The notes: a model not told the origin generated them from the sequence alone. A stretch of 64,000 bases of DNA from Phenylobacterium sp. (GCF_013822795.1 NZ_PNLB01000016.1:1-64000), one strand, 5' to 3'. Positions 1 to 10,073 are shown, counted from the stretch's first letter. Translations and numbers: made by a program.

Positions 1-96
1 CGTAAACGCCCCGCTCTTCGGAGTCGTCTGGCCAAAGGCATGCCAGGGCGGTTCATCAATACACCAGAGGACGGGGCCGCGAGGTTCCGCAGAGAA

Positions 97-297
97 ATGC
101 CCAAACTGAAGACCAAATCGGGCGTGAAAAAGCGCTTCAAACTTACCGCGTCCGGCAAGCTGAAGGCCGGCGTCGCTGGCAAGCGTCACCGCCTGATCAG
201 CCACAGCGCGAAGTACATCCGTCAGAACCGCGGCACCAAGGTGATGAGTGAAGCTGACACCAAGATCGTCAAGCTTTGGCTCCCCTACGGCCTTTAA
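97..297 (+). CDS. rpmI: 50S ribosomal protein L35
   Basis: A 66-residue, strongly basic protein that begins [20 protein letters not shown], the characteristic L35 N-terminus, and has the family's normal length. An in-frame upstream ATG at 40 would add 19 residues unlike L35, so 97 is chosen. It lies 13 bases upstream of rplT on the same strand, the usual rpmI-rplT order. The first 96 bases hold no gene I recognise; infC, which often precedes rpmI, is not visible. Confidence 0.97.
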   Translation: MPKLKTKSGVKKRFKLTASGKLKAGVAGKRHRLISHSAKYIRQNRGTKVMSEADTKIVKLWLPYGL

Positions 298-310
298 GGA
301 GAACTGACAC

Positions 311-667
311 ATGGCTCGCGTGAAACGGGGCGTTGTCGCCCACGCCAAGCACAAGAAGGTTCTCGAGCAAGCCAAGGGCTTCTACGGGCGCCGCAAGAAC
401 ACCATCCGCGCCGCCAAGGCGGCCGTGGACAAGGCCGGCCAGTACGCCTACCGCGACCGCAAGGTCCGCAAGCGCAACTTCCGTTCGCTGTGGATCCAGC
501 GCATCAACGCTGCGGCTCGCCTGGAAGGCTTCACCTACTCGCAGTTTGTCTTCGGCCTGGACAAGGCCGGGATCGAAATCGACCGCAAGGTCCTCTCGGA
601 CATCGCGGGTAACGATCCCACCGGGTTCAAGGCCATCGCCGACAAGGTTCGCGCCGCGCTGGCTTGA
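311..667 (+). CDS. rplT: 50S ribosomal protein L20
   Basis: 118 residues with the typical L20 start [18 protein letters not shown] and the conserved segment around [21 protein letters not shown]20 binds 23S rRNA early in large-subunit assembly. The length is normal for the family. The start codon follows an AAGGAG ribosome-binding site at 296-301. It is co-transcribed with rpmI and is followed by a clear intrinsic terminator before pheS. Confidence 0.98.
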   Translation: MARVKRGVVAHAKHKKVLEQAKGFYGRRKNTIRAAKAAVDKAGQYAYRDRKVRKRNFRSLWIQRINAAARLEGFTYSQFVFGLDKAGIEIDRKVLSDIAGNDPTGFKAIADKVRAALA

Positions 668-703
668 GGCCGTTTGAGTCGACAGACTCACTGAGCATTC
701 GAG

Positions 704-738
704 AAGCCCTTCGGCGTGAACCGCCGGAGGGCTTTTTG
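704..738 (+). terminator. Rho-independent terminator after rplT
   Basis: A 12-bp GC-rich inverted repeat (AGCCCTTCGGCG and CGCCGGAGGGCT, 5-base loop) is followed directly by a run of T. It lies 37 bases after the rplT stop and ends the rpmI-rplT transcript before pheS. Confidence 0.85.
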
Positions 739-785
739 CTGTCTCCGCTTCCCGCGCTCCATCCGATCCCTTAGACGAGCCCGTC

Positions 786-1889
786 ATGACCGCCCAACTC
801 GAAGCTGACATCCTCGCCGCCGTCGACGGCGCGGGCGACGCCGCCGCCCTTGAGGCCGTGCGCGTCTCCGCCCTCGGCAAGTCCGGCTCCATTTCCGACC
901 TGCTCAAGTCGCTGGGGGGCATGAGCCCCGACGAGCGGCGCGAGCGCGGTCCGCAGATCAACGGCCTGCGCGACCGGGTCCAGACCGCCATCGCCGCGCG
1001 CAAGCAGGTGCTGGAGGCCGCCGAGCTCGACGCCAAGCTGGCGGCCGAGAAGGTCGACCTGACCCTGCCCGCGCCGCCGCGCCGAACGGGCAGCGTCCAC
1101 CCGACCATGCAGGTCATGGACGAGATGATCGCGGTGTTCGCCGAGATGGGCTTCTCGGTCGCCGAAGGCCCGGACATCGAGACCGACTTCAACAACTTCA
1201 CGGCGCTGAACTTCCCGCCCAAGCATCCGGCGCGGGAGATGCACGACACCTTCTTCCTGCCGGAAGACGCCAATGGCGAGCGCAAGGTGCTGCGCACCCA
1301 CACCAGCCCGGTGCAGGTGCGGGTGATGCACGCGGTCAACGAGAAGCTGCCGTCCTGGATCGCCAACGGCCAGGAGCCGCCGATCCGGGTGATCGTGCCG
1401 GGCCGCACGTTCCGCAAGGACTCAGACCAGACCCACACGCCGATGTTCCACCAGATCGAAGGCCTGGTGATCGACAAGGCCATCCACATGGGCCACCTGA
1501 AGTGGACGCTGGAGACCTTCCTGTCGCGCTACTTCGAGACCCCGGACGTGGTCACCCGCTTCCGCCCGCACCACTTCCCGTTCACCGAGCCGAGCGCCGA
1601 GATGGACGTGCAGTGCGACCGCTCCGGCGGCGAGGTGAAGATCGGCCAGGGCACTGACTGGCTGGAAATCCTCGGCTGCGGGATGGTGCACCCCAACGTG
1701 CTGCGCAACTGCGGCCTGGATCCTGACGTCTGGCAGGGCTTTGCGTTCGGCTGCGGCGTCGACCGGCTGGGGGTGCTGAAGTACGGCATGCCCGACTTGC
1801 GCGACATGTTCGCCAGCGACGTGCGGTGGCTGGAGCACTACGGCTTTAGCCCCTACGCGGCGCCCAACCAGGCTTCGGGCCTGAGCTGA
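786..1889 (+). CDS. pheS: Phenylalanine--tRNA ligase alpha subunit
   Basis: 367 residues. The protein has an N-terminal coiled-coil region (about 1-90) and a class II aminoacyl-tRNA synthetase core. Motif 2 is seen around [20 protein letters not shown] and motif 3 around [20 protein letters not shown]. With PheT it forms the alpha2-beta2 enzyme that charges tRNA-Phe. The stop codon shares one base with the ATG of the next gene (TGATG), so the three genes pheS, ASCH and pheT are translationally coupled. Confidence 0.98.
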   Translation: MTAQLEADILAAVDGAGDAAALEAVRVSALGKSGSISDLLKSLGGMSPDERRERGPQINGLRDRVQTAIAARKQVLEAAELDAKLAAEKVDLTLPAPPRRTGSVHPTMQVMDEMIAVFAEMGFSVAEGPDIETDFNNFTALNFPPKHPAREMHDTFFLPEDANGERKVLRTHTSPVQVRVMHAVNEKLPSWIANGQEPPIRVIVPGRTFRKDSDQTHTPMFHQIEGLVIDKAIHMGHLKWTLETFLSRYFETPDVVTRFRPHHFPFTEPSAEMDVQCDRSGGEVKIGQGTDWLEILGCGMVHPNVLRNCGLDPDVWQGFAFGCGVDRLGVLKYGMPDLRDMFASDVRWLEHYGFSPYAAPNQASGLS

Positions 1890-2290
1890 TGTCCGCCGCG
1901 CGCGACGCATTGGAGCACTTCGCCTTCGGCGACAGTCCGGCGACGGCCGACGAGCTTCTCGCCCTGGTGCTCCAGGGCAAGAAGACCGCGACCTGCTGGG
2001 CCGCCTCGCAGGGGTTGAAGGGCAGCGCTCCGAACGCGCGCTACGTGGTGCTCGACAGTGCGGGCGCGCCCCGCGCTGTCATCGAGTCCACCGAACTGGT
2101 CCAACGGCGCTTCGATGAGGTTCCGGCCGACTTCGCCGCCGAAGAAGGCGAAGGCGATCTCAGCCGCGCCCATTGGGCCGCCGTCCACGAAGACTGTTTC
2201 ACCCGCGAAGGCACATTCGCGCCCGACATGGCGCTCTGGTGCGAACGCTTCCGCCTGGTCGAGATCATCGGCGAAGGAGCCGATCAATGA
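1889..2290 (+). CDS. ASCH domain protein inserted in the phe operon
   Basis: 133 residues. The segment around [20 protein letters not shown], followed by a region ending [11 protein letters not shown], fits the small ASCH (PUA-like beta-barrel) family, whose members bind or process RNA or modified nucleosides. The gene overlaps the pheS stop by one base and the pheT start by four bases (ATGA), so it is part of the operon and not a chance ORF. The substrate cannot be told from sequence. A role linked to tRNA or nucleosides is inferred from fold and context. Confidence 0.85.
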   Translation: MSAARDALEHFAFGDSPATADELLALVLQGKKTATCWAASQGLKGSAPNARYVVLDSAGAPRAVIESTELVQRRFDEVPADFAAEEGEGDLSRAHWAAVHEDCFTREGTFAPDMALWCERFRLVEIIGEGADQ

Positions 2291-4662
2291 AATTCACGCT
2301 CTCCTGGTTGAAAGACCACCTCGAAACCGAAGCCACCACCCAGCAGGTGGTCGACGCCATGACCATGGCCGGGCTGGAGGTCGAACACGTCGACGACCCG
2401 GCCGCCAAGCTGGCCGCGTTCTCGGTCGCCAAGATCGTCGAGGCCGTCCAGCACCCGAACGCCGACCGCCTGCGCGTCTGCCAGGTGGACACCCGCGACG
2501 GCCGCAAGGAGATCGTCTGCGGCGCGCCGAACGCGCGGGCCGGGATCACCGTCGTTTACGCCCCGATCGGCGCCTATGTGCCGGGCCTGGGCGTCACCCT
2601 GGTCGAGAAGCCGGTGCGCGGCGTCGTCTCGCACGGCATGCTGTGCTCGGCGTCCGAGTTGGAGACCGCCTCGGAATCGGACGGCATCATGGAGCTGCCC
2701 GACAGCCTGGCGGTCGGCACGCCGGTCGCCCAGGCGCTCGGCCTGGAAGCGGTCATCGACTTCGAAGTGACCCCCAACCGCCCCGACTGGCTGGGCGTGG
2801 TCGGCATCGCCCGCGACCTGGCCGCCGCGGGCCTGGGCAAGCTGAAGGACGTCAGCGTCGCGCCGGTCGCCGGCACGTTCGCCAATCCGATCGATATCCG
2901 CCTGGACGGTTCGGACGGCTGCCGCCAGTTCACCGGCCGGCTGATCCGCGGCGTCAAGAACGGCCCCTCGCCGGCCTGGCTGCAGCAGAAGCTGACCTCG
3001 ATCGGCCTGCGCCCGATCAACGCCCTGGTCGACGTCACCAACCTGATCTCCTACGACCGCGCCCGGCCGCTGCACGTCTATGACGTCAGCAAGCTTTCGG
3101 GCGGCTTCATCGAAGCCCGCGCCGGCAAGGACGGCGAGAGCGTCGAGGCGCTGGACGGCAAGACCTATGCGGTCACGCCCGAGATCACCGTCATCGCCGA
3201 CGGTTCGGGCGCGATCGGCCTGGGCGGGGTGATGGGCGGCCTGTCGACCGGCTGCTCGGACGAAACCACCGACGTCTTCGTTGAGAGCGCCTGGTTCGAC
3301 CCGATCCGCATCGCCCAGACCGGCCGCACGACGGGGATCACCTCGGACGCGCAATACCGCTTCGCCCGCACGGTCGACCCGGCCAGCCAGGTCCCCGGCC
3401 TGGAGCTGGCCACCAAGCTGATCGTCGAGCTCTGCGGCGGCGAGCCGTCGGAAACGACCGTGGTCGGCGAGGCCCCGGCCGCGCCCGACGCCGTCGTCTT
3501 CGACCGGGCCTATGTGAAGCAGCTGTCGGGCCTGGACCTGTCCGTCGCCCGGATCGACGAGATCCTGACCGACCTGGGCTTCGCCCTGGACGGCGACAAG
3601 GTGCAACCGCCGAGCTGGCGCCGCGACGTGGAGGGCAAGGCCGACCTGGTCGAGGAAGTGGCCCGCATCGAGGGCTATGACGCCCTGCCCGCCTCGCCCC
3701 TGCCCGAGATGGCGCGGCCGGCCGGCGGCGTGCTGACCGCCCGCCAGGCGCGCGTGCGCAGCGGCCGCCGGGCGATGGCCGCCAAGGGCTATGCCGAGAC
3801 CATCACCTGGAGCTTCACCAAGCGCGAGACCGCGGCCCTGTTCGGCGGCGGCCAGCCGGAGCTGGTGATCACCAACCCGATCGCCTCGGACCTCGACTGC
3901 ATGCGCCCGTCGATCCTGCCGAACCTGATCGAGGCGGCCGGCCGCAATGCGCGCCGCGGCTTCCCGGACGTCGCCCTGTTCGAAATCGGCCCGCTCTATC
4001 GCGGCGACCAGCCGGCCGACCAGCTGACCGCGATCAGCGCCATCGTCGCCCCGCACGCGCCGCGGCGCTGGGACGGCGGGGCGGCCGACGCCCTGTTCGA
4101 ACTGAAGGCCGATGTGCTGTCGCTGCTGGAAGACCTGGGCGCGCCGACGGGATCGCTGCAGACCGTCCAGGGTGGGCTGTCCGACTGGTGGCATCCGGGC
4201 CGTTCGGCCGCGCTGCGGCTGGGCAAGAACGCGCTGGTCGAGTTCGGCGAGATCCATCCGCGCATCCTCAAGGCGCTGGACGTCGAAGGCCCGGTTCTCG
4301 GCTTCGAGCTGATCCTCGACAACGTGCCCGAGCCGAAGAAGAAGTCGACCAAGACCAAGCCGGCGCTGGAGCTGTCGGCGCTGATGCCGCTGTCGCGCGA
4401 CTTCGCCTTCGTGGTCGACGAAGCGGTAGCCGCCGGCGACCTGATCAAGGCCGTGGCCGGCGCCGACAAGGCGCTGATCACGCAGGCGCGGGTGTTCGAC
4501 GTCTATCGCGGCCAAGGCGTGGCCGAGGGTTCGAAGTCGGTGGCGGTGGAGATCCTGCTGCAGCCGCGCGAGAAGACCCTGACCGACGCCGAGATCGAAG
4601 CGCTGTCGGCCAAGGTGGTCGCCGCTGCTGAAAAGGCCGTGAGCGCCAAGCTCCGCGCTTGA
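2287..4662 (+). CDS. pheT: Phenylalanine--tRNA ligase beta subunit
   Basis: 791 residues, normal for the long bacterial form. Domains in order: N-terminal [12 protein letters not shown] and an EMAP/Trbp-type tRNA-binding domain (about 40-150), the B3/B4 editing domain (about 210-380), B5 (about 400-470), the catalytic-like core, and a C-terminal FDX-ACB anticodon-binding domain (about 697-790, starting near [16 protein letters not shown]). A longer in-frame reading from 2173 is possible but would overlap the ASCH gene extensively; 2287 gives the family's normal N-terminus and an ATGA overlap. Confidence 0.98.
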   Translation: MKFTLSWLKDHLETEATTQQVVDAMTMAGLEVEHVDDPAAKLAAFSVAKIVEAVQHPNADRLRVCQVDTRDGRKEIVCGAPNARAGITVVYAPIGAYVPGLGVTLVEKPVRGVVSHGMLCSASELETASESDGIMELPDSLAVGTPVAQALGLEAVIDFEVTPNRPDWLGVVGIARDLAAAGLGKLKDVSVAPVAGTFANPIDIRLDGSDGCRQFTGRLIRGVKNGPSPAWLQQKLTSIGLRPINALVDVTNLISYDRARPLHVYDVSKLSGGFIEARAGKDGESVEALDGKTYAVTPEITVIADGSGAIGLGGVMGGLSTGCSDETTDVFVESAWFDPIRIAQTGRTTGITSDAQYRFARTVDPASQVPGLELATKLIVELCGGEPSETTVVGEAPAAPDAVVFDRAYVKQLSGLDLSVARIDEILTDLGFALDGDKVQPPSWRRDVEGKADLVEEVARIEGYDALPASPLPEMARPAGGVLTARQARVRSGRRAMAAKGYAETITWSFTKRETAALFGGGQPELVITNPIASDLDCMRPSILPNLIEAAGRNARRGFPDVALFEIGPLYRGDQPADQLTAISAIVAPHAPRRWDGGAADALFELKADVLSLLEDLGAPTGSLQTVQGGLSDWWHPGRSAALRLGKNALVEFGEIHPRILKALDVEGPVLGFELILDNVPEPKKKSTKTKPALELSALMPLSRDFAFVVDEAVAAGDLIKAVAGADKALITQARVFDVYRGQGVAEGSKSVAVEILLQPREKTLTDAEIEALSAKVVAAAEKAVSAKLRA

Positions 4663-4680
4663 CCTGAAAGTCCGCGGCGG

Positions 4681-4708
4681 GGTCTCTCCTTGGAGCCAAG
4701 GAGAGACC
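4681..4708 (+). promoter_or_regulatory. Perfect hairpin over the ribosome-binding site of the UPF0114 gene
   Basis: A perfect 13-bp inverted repeat with a 2-base centre (GGTCTCTCCTTGG, AG, CCAAGGAGAGACC). The 3' arm contains the AAGGAG Shine-Dalgarno sequence of the next gene, whose ATG is at 4717. In RNA the hairpin would hide that site. No T-run follows, so it does not look like a normal terminator. Whether it regulates translation, attenuates transcription or protects mRNA is inference. Confidence 0.6.
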
Positions 4709-4716
4709 TCGACCGC

Positions 4717-5265
4717 ATGACCGACGCGCCACGCATCAAGAAGCCCAAGCCCGCCGCCGAACGCTGGCTGGAGACCGGGCTGTTCCACTCGCGCTGGCTG
4801 ATGGCGCCGTTCTATATCGGTCTGGTCGCAGCGCTGATGGCGCTGCTCGTGGTGTTCTTCAACGAGGCCGTCCACGAGCTGTCGCACCTGTTCGTCATGA
4901 AGCCGAACCAGGCGATCATGATGGTGCTGTCGCTGATCGACCTGTCGCTAGCCGGCAACCTGCTGCTGATCGTGATCTTCTCGGGCTACGAGAACTTCGT
5001 CTCCAAGATCGACACCGACGACGACGAGGACCGCCCCAGCTGGATGGGGACGGTCGACTTCTCCGGCCTGAAAATGAAGCTGATCGCCTCGATCGTGGCG
5101 ATCTCGGCCATCGCGCTGCTGAAGGCCTTCATGGAGCTGTCGGAAGGCAAGGAGCTGTCCGACCGCAGCCTGATGTGGCTGGTGATCATCCATGTGACCT
5201 TTGTGATCTCGGGCGTGCTGCTGGCGCTGATGGACTGGCTGGCGGCCAAGGTCGACAAGCACTGA
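4717..5265 (+). CDS. UPF0114 (YqhA-like) membrane protein
   Basis: 182 residues from the ATG at 4717; a TTG at 4690 inside the hairpin would add nine residues and is less likely. There are four hydrophobic segments (near 28-50, 67-90, 122-145 and 155-175). The segments WLMAPFYIGLVAALMALL and LIVIFSGYENFVSKID resemble the YqhA/UPF0114 family. This is an inner-membrane protein of unknown biochemical role. It lies 54 bases downstream of pheT, so read-through from the phe operon is possible. Confidence 0.85.
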   Translation: MTDAPRIKKPKPAAERWLETGLFHSRWLMAPFYIGLVAALMALLVVFFNEAVHELSHLFVMKPNQAIMMVLSLIDLSLAGNLLLIVIFSGYENFVSKIDTDDDEDRPSWMGTVDFSGLKMKLIASIVAISAIALLKAFMELSEGKELSDRSLMWLVIIHVTFVISGVLLALMDWLAAKVDKH

Positions 5266-5272
5266 GCCGCGC

Positions 5273-6031
5273 TCAGGCGCGGGCCAGCTCGTCGAGGATG
5301 ATGTCGCGGCAAAGGTCAGGGGCCTGGCCGAGCACGTCGTGGCCGCAGCCCTCGGCGATCTGCAGCCGCAGGTCTGGATAGGCGGCGACGAGCGCGTGGT
5401 CGGCCTCGTCCATCAACGACGGGGCCATGGCCAGGTCGCGCGGCGGGGTCAGGGGCACGTCGCCGCAAACCACCATGGCCGGGGCCTTCAGACGATCCAG
5501 CAGGCCGCCGTAGCTGCGGTTCTGCGCGATCGCCCCGTCGCGCCAGCCGAGCGCCTCGAACAGGAATTCGGGAACCGGCAGCTCGCCTTGCGCGGCCCGC
5601 CGTTCCAGCACGACCTCAAGCGGCCAGCGACCGGCGGTGGCGAAGAACGGATCGAAGGCGACTGCCGCGTATCCGCGTGCATTGAGCGCCAGCGCCAGCA
5701 GGCCGCCGAGGCCAAGTCCGGCCACCAGAACGCGGCGACCGGGTACGACCGTGCGCAGGCACTGGTCGTAGCTGGAGACCAGGTCGTCCCAGCCCTGAGC
5801 CGAGAGCGGCGGCGCCGTCCCGTGCCCGGGCAGGGTGGCCAGCATCACCTCGGCCTCAGGCTCCAGGCGGGCGAACCAGGGGGCCATGGCGCCGGGCGTG
5901 CTGAGCACGTCATGGATCAGCAGCACCACCGACTTGTGGCGATCGCGCAGCTCAGGCCGGGCGGCGAAGACCAGCAGGTCCCCGCCCGGCGTCTTGCATT
6001 GAACCCACTTGGTGTCGCTGACCGGCCGCAT
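5273..6031 (-). CDS. Alpha/beta-hydrolase-fold protein lacking the nucleophile serine
   Basis: 252 residues of alpha/beta-hydrolase pattern: an oxyanion-type strand VVLLIHD (about 35-41), a TLPGHG turn (about 66-71), a nucleophile-elbow position reading GLGLGG (105-110), and a C-terminal histidine in EGCGHDVLG (His231). The elbow consensus is G-x-S/C/D-x-G, but residue 107 is glycine, so the usual catalytic serine is absent. It follows eipA on the same strand with a 19-base gap and an AAGGGGG ribosome-binding site, so the two are probably one operon. It could be a non-enzymatic homologue or use another residue. Confidence 0.75.
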   Translation of the reverse strand: MRPVSDTKWVQCKTPGGDLLVFAARPELRDRHKSVVLLIHDVLSTPGAMAPWFARLEPEAEVMLATLPGHGTAPPLSAQGWDDLVSSYDQCLRTVVPGRRVLVAGLGLGGLLALALNARGYAAVAFDPFFATAGRWPLEVVLERRAAQGELPVPEFLFEALGWRDGAIAQNRSYGGLLDRLKAPAMVVCGDVPLTPPRDLAMAPSLMDEADHALVAAYPDLRLQIAEGCGHDVLGQAPDLCRDIILDELARA

Positions 6032-6050
6032 CGCGCCGCCCCCTTAAGCC

Positions 6051-6686
6051 TTAGAACGGCAGGGTGCGCCGAGTCCGGCTGAATCCAAGATAGCCAACAT
6101 TGGCGCCGAGGCGGACGCCGACGCCGGTGCGGATCGGGGCCAGGATGATGTCGTCCGAGCGCAGGTAGTTCACGCCGAGGCCGGCGACCAGATAGGCCGA
6201 GCCCTCGACCCCCGGGAAGCGCTGGAAGATCACTTCCGGGTACTGGAGATTGTAGCAGAGGGTGAAGACCCGGCTGGCGTTGCCGCCGAAGTCCCAGCCC
6301 ACCGACGGGCCCTGCCAGAACACTTCGATCGGCTGGCGGTTCTTCATGTAGAGCAGGCCGCGGCCGTAGCGCGCGCCGCCCACGAAGGCGCCCGAGGCTT
6401 CCTCGCCGGCGATGTAGGCGGTCGGGCGGCCATTGTCCTGGAAGGCGCGTTCGACGGCGCCGCCGGCGGCCTCGGCCGTCACGCCCAGGAAGTCCGAGAC
6501 GTTGTTGACCAGTTCCTCACGGCTGTAGGTCTCGGCCTGGCCGGTGGGGTAGCTCGGATTGGCGGTGGCGCTCGGGCTCGGCGGCGGCAGCCCGTCAGCC
6601 CCAGCAGGGCCGCCCGGCTGGGCGGTCGCGCAGCCCGCGGTTCCAAGCGTGGCCAGTCCCGAAACGATCAGCGTGCGGCGGTCCAT
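6051..6686 (-). CDS. eipA: EipA-type DUF1134 envelope protein
   Basis: 211 residues with an N-terminal signal sequence ending near AGCATAQ, possibly a lipobox. A low-complexity linker leads into a DUF1134 domain (about 53-211). Diagnostic stretches are YSREELV, AYIAGEEASGAFVGGARYG, VFWQGPSVGWDFGGNASRV and PIRTGVGVRLGANVGYL. EipA proteins of Brucella and Caulobacter are periplasmic beta-barrels needed for envelope integrity; that role is transferred by family. The ATG follows an AAGGGAA site. The gene is divergent from the transferase at 6809 and is followed by the hydrolase-like gene. Confidence 0.85.
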   Translation of the reverse strand: MDRRTLIVSGLATLGTAGCATAQPGGPAGADGLPPPSPSATANPSYPTGQAETYSREELVNNVSDFLGVTAEAAGGAVERAFQDNGRPTAYIAGEEASGAFVGGARYGRGLLYMKNRQPIEVFWQGPSVGWDFGGNASRVFTLCYNLQYPEVIFQRFPGVEGSAYLVAGLGVNYLRSDDIILAPIRTGVGVRLGANVGYLGFSRTRRTLPF

Positions 6687-6808
6687 GAAATTCCCTTGAA
6701 GCTTGAACGAGCCTCACATCCCCAGAGGGCATGAATGCGGCGCTCAGGCTTAACGGGCGATTAACCATGCGACGCCGCAGTCTCCGGCCGAAACTGACCG
6801 GAGCCGTC

Positions 6809-7438
6809 ATGCCGATTGTCATCGCCGAGTACGTGGCGCGTTGGACCGCCTCACCCTTCGCCGATGTCGCCGATCCGCCCTGGCGGGCCATCCAGGACGC
6901 CGAGGCGCTTGTGTCGAACGCCATGGCGAAACTCTCCGCCGACTACGAGGTCGCCAACGGCGTCGCGATCCACCGCACAGCGACCGTAGAAGCCGGCGCG
7001 GTCGTCAAAGGCCCGGCGATCATCGGTCCGCGCTGCTTCGTCGCCGCCAGCGCCTATCTGCGCGGCGGGGTGTTCATGGACGAAGACTGCATCATCGGCC
7101 CCGGCGCGGAGCTGAAGACCAGCTTCATGTTCAAGGGCTCGAAGCTGGCGCATCTGAACTTCGTCGGGGACAGCATCCTCGGCGCGGCGGTCAATCTGGA
7201 GGCCGGGAGCATCGTCGCCAACTATCGCAACGAACTGGACGACAAGGTCATTCGCATTCGCTTCGGCCGCGACGTAATCGACACCGGCGTGGAAAAATTC
7301 GGAGCCTTGATGGGCGATGGAACCCGCGTCGGCGCGAACGCCGTGGTCGCTCCAGGCGCGATCTTCGCGCCGAATGCACGCGTGACCCGGCTGTCTCTGG
7401 TCGACCAGCATCCGCTAGCTTCGCCTGCCTTAGATTGA
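6809..7438 (+). CDS. Left-handed beta-helix (hexapeptide repeat) nucleotidyl/acetyltransferase-like protein
   Basis: 209 residues from the ATG at 6809. An upstream ATG at 6731 would add 26 basic residues without family character. From about residue 55 onward the protein is built of hexapeptide repeats, seen in VAIHRTATVEAGAVVKGPAI and continuing through IIGPGAEL and VGANAVVAPGAIF. This is the left-handed beta-helix of GlmU-like and sugar-phosphate nucleotidyltransferase C-terminal domains. The N-terminal nucleotidyltransferase domain is absent. It probably acts on an acyl or sugar-nucleotide substrate; specificity is unknown. Confidence 0.8.
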   Translation: MPIVIAEYVARWTASPFADVADPPWRAIQDAEALVSNAMAKLSADYEVANGVAIHRTATVEAGAVVKGPAIIGPRCFVAASAYLRGGVFMDEDCIIGPGAELKTSFMFKGSKLAHLNFVGDSILGAAVNLEAGSIVANYRNELDDKVIRIRFGRDVIDTGVEKFGALMGDGTRVGANAVVAPGAIFAPNARVTRLSLVDQHPLASPALD

Positions 7439-7483
7439 CGGCACGCTCGCAGGCGGCTCCGAATGTGCTAGAGGCAGGCCACC

Positions 7484-9289
7484 ATGACGACGCCTCTGTC
7501 CCGCATCCGCAACTTTTCCATCGTGGCCCACATCGACCACGGGAAGTCGACCCTGTCCGACCGGCTCATTCAGGAGACCGGCGCGCTGACCAAGCGCGAG
7601 ATGACCGAGCAGGTCCTGGACAACATGGAGATCGAGCGCGAGCGCGGGATCACCATCAAGGCCCAGACCGTGCGCCTGGAGTACAAGGCCCAGGACGGCG
7701 AGACCTATGTCCTCAACCTGATGGACACCCCCGGCCACGTCGACTTCGCCTATGAGGTCAGCCGTTCGCTGGCGGCGTGCGAGGGTTCGATCCTGGTCGT
7801 CGACTCCTCGCAAGGCGTCGAGGCCCAGACCCTGGCCAACGTCTACCAGGCGATCGACAACAACCACGAAATCGTGCCGGTCCTGAACAAGATCGACCTG
7901 CCGGCCTCGGAGCCCGACCGGGTGCGCCAGCAGATCGAGGACGTCATCGGCATCGACGCCTCGGACGCGGTGCTGTGCTCAGCCAAGACCGGCGAAGGCA
8001 TCGCCGAGGTGCTGGAAGCCGTCGTCGCCCGCCTGCCGGCGCCGCAGGGCGACCGCGACGCGCCGCTGAAGGCGCTGCTGGTCGACGCCTGGTACGACCC
8101 CTACCTGGGCGTCGTGGTGCTGGTGCGCGTCATCGACGGCGTGCTGAAGGCCGGCATGAAGGTGCGGATGATGAACGCCGGCGCCACCCACCAGGTGGAC
8201 AAGATCGGCGTGTTCCGGCCCAAGCAGACCGAGGTCGCCGAGCTCGGCCCCGGCGAGATCGGCTACATCACCGCCCAGATCAAGCAGGTGGCCGACGCCG
8301 CCGTCGGCGACACCATCACCGAGGAAAAGCGCCAGACCGAGCACTCGCTGGCCGGCTTCCGGGTCGCCCAGTCAGTGGTGTTCTGCGGCCTGTTCCCGGT
8401 CGACGCCGCCGACTTCGAGGACCTGCGCGCCGCCATCGGCCGGCTGCGCCTGAACGACGCCAGCTTCACCTACGAGATGGAGACCAGTGCGGCGCTCGGC
8501 TTCGGCTTCCGCTGCGGGTTCCTGGGGCTGCTGCACCTGGAGATCATCCAGGAGCGGCTGAGCCGCGAGTTCGACCTGGACCTGATCGCGACCGCGCCGA
8601 GCGTGGTCTACAAGATCCACATGACCGACGGCAGCGAGATCGAGCTGCACAATCCGGCCGACATGCCCGATCCGGTGAAGATCGATTCGATCAGCGAGCC
8701 GTGGATCAAGGCGACGATCCTGACCCCGGACGAATACCTGGGCTCGGTCATCAAGCTCTGCCAGGACCGCCGCGGCGAGCAGCGTGAGCTGAGCTACGTC
8801 GGGTCGCGCGCCCTGGTCGTCTACGACCTGCCGCTGAACGAGGTGGTGTTCGACTTCTACGACCGGCTGAAGAGCGTCTCGAAGGGCTATGCGTCCTTCG
8901 ACTACGTCATCGAGGGCTACCGCGTCGGCGACCTGGTGAAGATGTCGATCCTGGTCAACTCCGAGCCGGTCGACGCCCTGTCGATGCTGGTCCACCGCGA
9001 CCGGGCCGAGACCCGCGGCCGCGGCATGGTCGAGAAGATGAAGGACCTGATCAGCCCGCACCAGTTCCAGATCCCGCTGCAGGCGGCGATCGGCGGCCGG
9101 ATCGTGGCCCGCGAGACCATCCGCGCGCTGCGCAAGGACGTCACCGCCAAGTGCTATGGCGGCGACATGAGCCGCAAGCGCAAGCTGCTGGACAAGCAGA
9201 AGGCCGGCAAGAAGCGGATGCGCCAGTTCGGCAAGGTGGAGATCCCGCAGGAAGCCTTCATCGCCGCCCTGAAGATGGACGCCGACTAG
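7484..9289 (+). CDS. lepA: Elongation factor 4 (back-translocating GTPase)
   Basis: 601 residues, the family's normal length. The N-terminus carries the GTPase motifs: P-loop AHIDHGKST, switch region [13 protein letters not shown] and NKID. These are followed by EF-G-like domains II, III and V and the LepA-specific C-terminal domain that ends [18 protein letters not shown]. LepA acts on the ribosome. Its last 32 bases overlap the convergent DUF2784 gene. Confidence 0.98.
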   Translation: MTTPLSRIRNFSIVAHIDHGKSTLSDRLIQETGALTKREMTEQVLDNMEIERERGITIKAQTVRLEYKAQDGETYVLNLMDTPGHVDFAYEVSRSLAACEGSILVVDSSQGVEAQTLANVYQAIDNNHEIVPVLNKIDLPASEPDRVRQQIEDVIGIDASDAVLCSAKTGEGIAEVLEAVVARLPAPQGDRDAPLKALLVDAWYDPYLGVVVLVRVIDGVLKAGMKVRMMNAGATHQVDKIGVFRPKQTEVAELGPGEIGYITAQIKQVADAAVGDTITEEKRQTEHSLAGFRVAQSVVFCGLFPVDAADFEDLRAAIGRLRLNDASFTYEMETSAALGFGFRCGFLGLLHLEIIQERLSREFDLDLIATAPSVVYKIHMTDGSEIELHNPADMPDPVKIDSISEPWIKATILTPDEYLGSVIKLCQDRRGEQRELSYVGSRALVVYDLPLNEVVFDFYDRLKSVSKGYASFDYVIEGYRVGDLVKMSILVNSEPVDALSMLVHRDRAETRGRGMVEKMKDLISPHQFQIPLQAAIGGRIVARETIRALRKDVTAKCYGGDMSRKRKLLDKQKAGKKRMRQFGKVEIPQEAFIAALKMDAD

Positions 9290-9656
9290 GGCTGGGGGGA
9301 ACCAGCTTCCAAAGCGCCAGCACGTAGACGAACACCGCGGCGTAGGTCGCGGTGAACACCCACATGGGCAGCGGCCAATAGATCAGGCCGTTGACGACCC
9401 GCATGATCAGCGGCTGCTCGGTCGCTGCGCCCGACATGTCGTCCTGCCAGATCGTCAGGAAGCAGGCGCGGCCGGCCAGGGCCTGCAAAGCCACGACGGC
9501 CAGCGAGGCCAGGTGCAGGGCCCGCCACCAGCGCACGCGCACGAACGACCAACCGCGCCAGGCCCCGAGCGGGATGGCGACCAGTCCGAACAGGTTGAAG
9601 GCGATGACCGCCAGATGGGCGGCCAGCACCAGTGCGGCGAGGTGGTCGCGGTCCAT
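9258..9656 (-). CDS. DUF2784 membrane protein
   Basis: 132 residues with about four hydrophobic segments (near 7-31, 45-65, 84-100 and 103-118). Motifs typical of DUF2784 are [18 protein letters not shown] near the N-terminus and [11 protein letters not shown] in the middle. It is an integral inner-membrane protein of unknown function. It is convergent with lepA and its stop lies inside the lepA coding region (32-base overlap). Confidence 0.8.
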   Translation of the reverse strand: MDRDHLAALVLAAHLAVIAFNLFGLVAIPLGAWRGWSFVRVRWWRALHLASLAVVALQALAGRACFLTIWQDDMSGAATEQPLIMRVVNGLIYWPLPMWVFTATYAAVFVYVLALWKLVPPSPSRRPSSGRR

Positions 9657-9765
9657 GCCTTGAGCCTAGCGCCGATCGCGGCCGTTGATCAGAGGCCCGG
9701 CGCAGGCCTAAAAATCGCCAGGAAGCTTGGCCAAGAGGCGGCCTCGCCATTCGGGGGAATTTTCC

Positions 9766-9903
9766 ATGCGCAAGATCATCGTCCTGGCCGCCGTCACCGC
9801 CGCCTTGATGACTTCGGCCTGCAACACCGTCGCCGGCCTCGGCCGTGACGCCCAAGCCGCCGGCGCGGCCGTCACCGGCGCCGCCAACGACATCAAGCGC
9901 TAA
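9766..9903 (+). CDS. Entericidin-like small lipoprotein
   Basis: 45 residues. A lipoprotein signal peptide ends at MTSAC (Cys19 is the lipidation site), followed by a short mature part reading NTVAGLGRDAQAAGAAV. This NT-x-x-G-x-G-x-D pattern is that of the entericidin EcnA/EcnB family. Such proteins are small outer-membrane-anchored peptides linked to envelope stress. A GGGGGAA site lies just upstream (9754-9759). Confidence 0.85.
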   Translation: MRKIIVLAAVTAALMTSACNTVAGLGRDAQAAGAAVTGAANDIKR

Positions 9904-9911
9904 CGCGCGCC

Positions 9912-10073
9912 TCAGGCGTCCTCCTCGCGGGACGCCTCCTCAGCGATGCGGGCCTTGTCCTCCGGCGGCACCACCGCCGGATCGGCGCCGCGCGAGACGT
10001 CCTCGGCCGGGGTCGCGGGCCCGACATGGCCGTGCGTTGGCTTCTCGGCAGGCGTGTGGGGCTGGTCGCTCAT
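9912..10073 (-). CDS. Small acidic hypothetical protein
   Basis: 53 residues starting MSDQPHTPAEKP and ending EEASREEDA. It is hydrophilic, rich in Pro, Ala and Glu, and looks disordered. The ATG at 10073 is preceded by AAGGGAG at good spacing, which favours it over the longer in-frame start at 10184. It is convergent with the entericidin gene, 8 bases away. I do not recognise a family. Confidence 0.55.
   Translation of the reverse strand: MSDQPHTPAEKPTHGHVGPATPAEDVSRGADPAVVPPEDKARIAEEASREEDA

Noticed and set aside
269..1489. Minus-strand open frame opposite rplT and pheS
   Set aside because: It crosses two certain genes and a terminator and has no family pattern.
2284..4887. Long 867-codon open frame opposite pheT
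   Set aside because: It is the antisense shadow of pheT in high-GC DNA; the translation is rich in Arg, Gly and Gln and has no domain.
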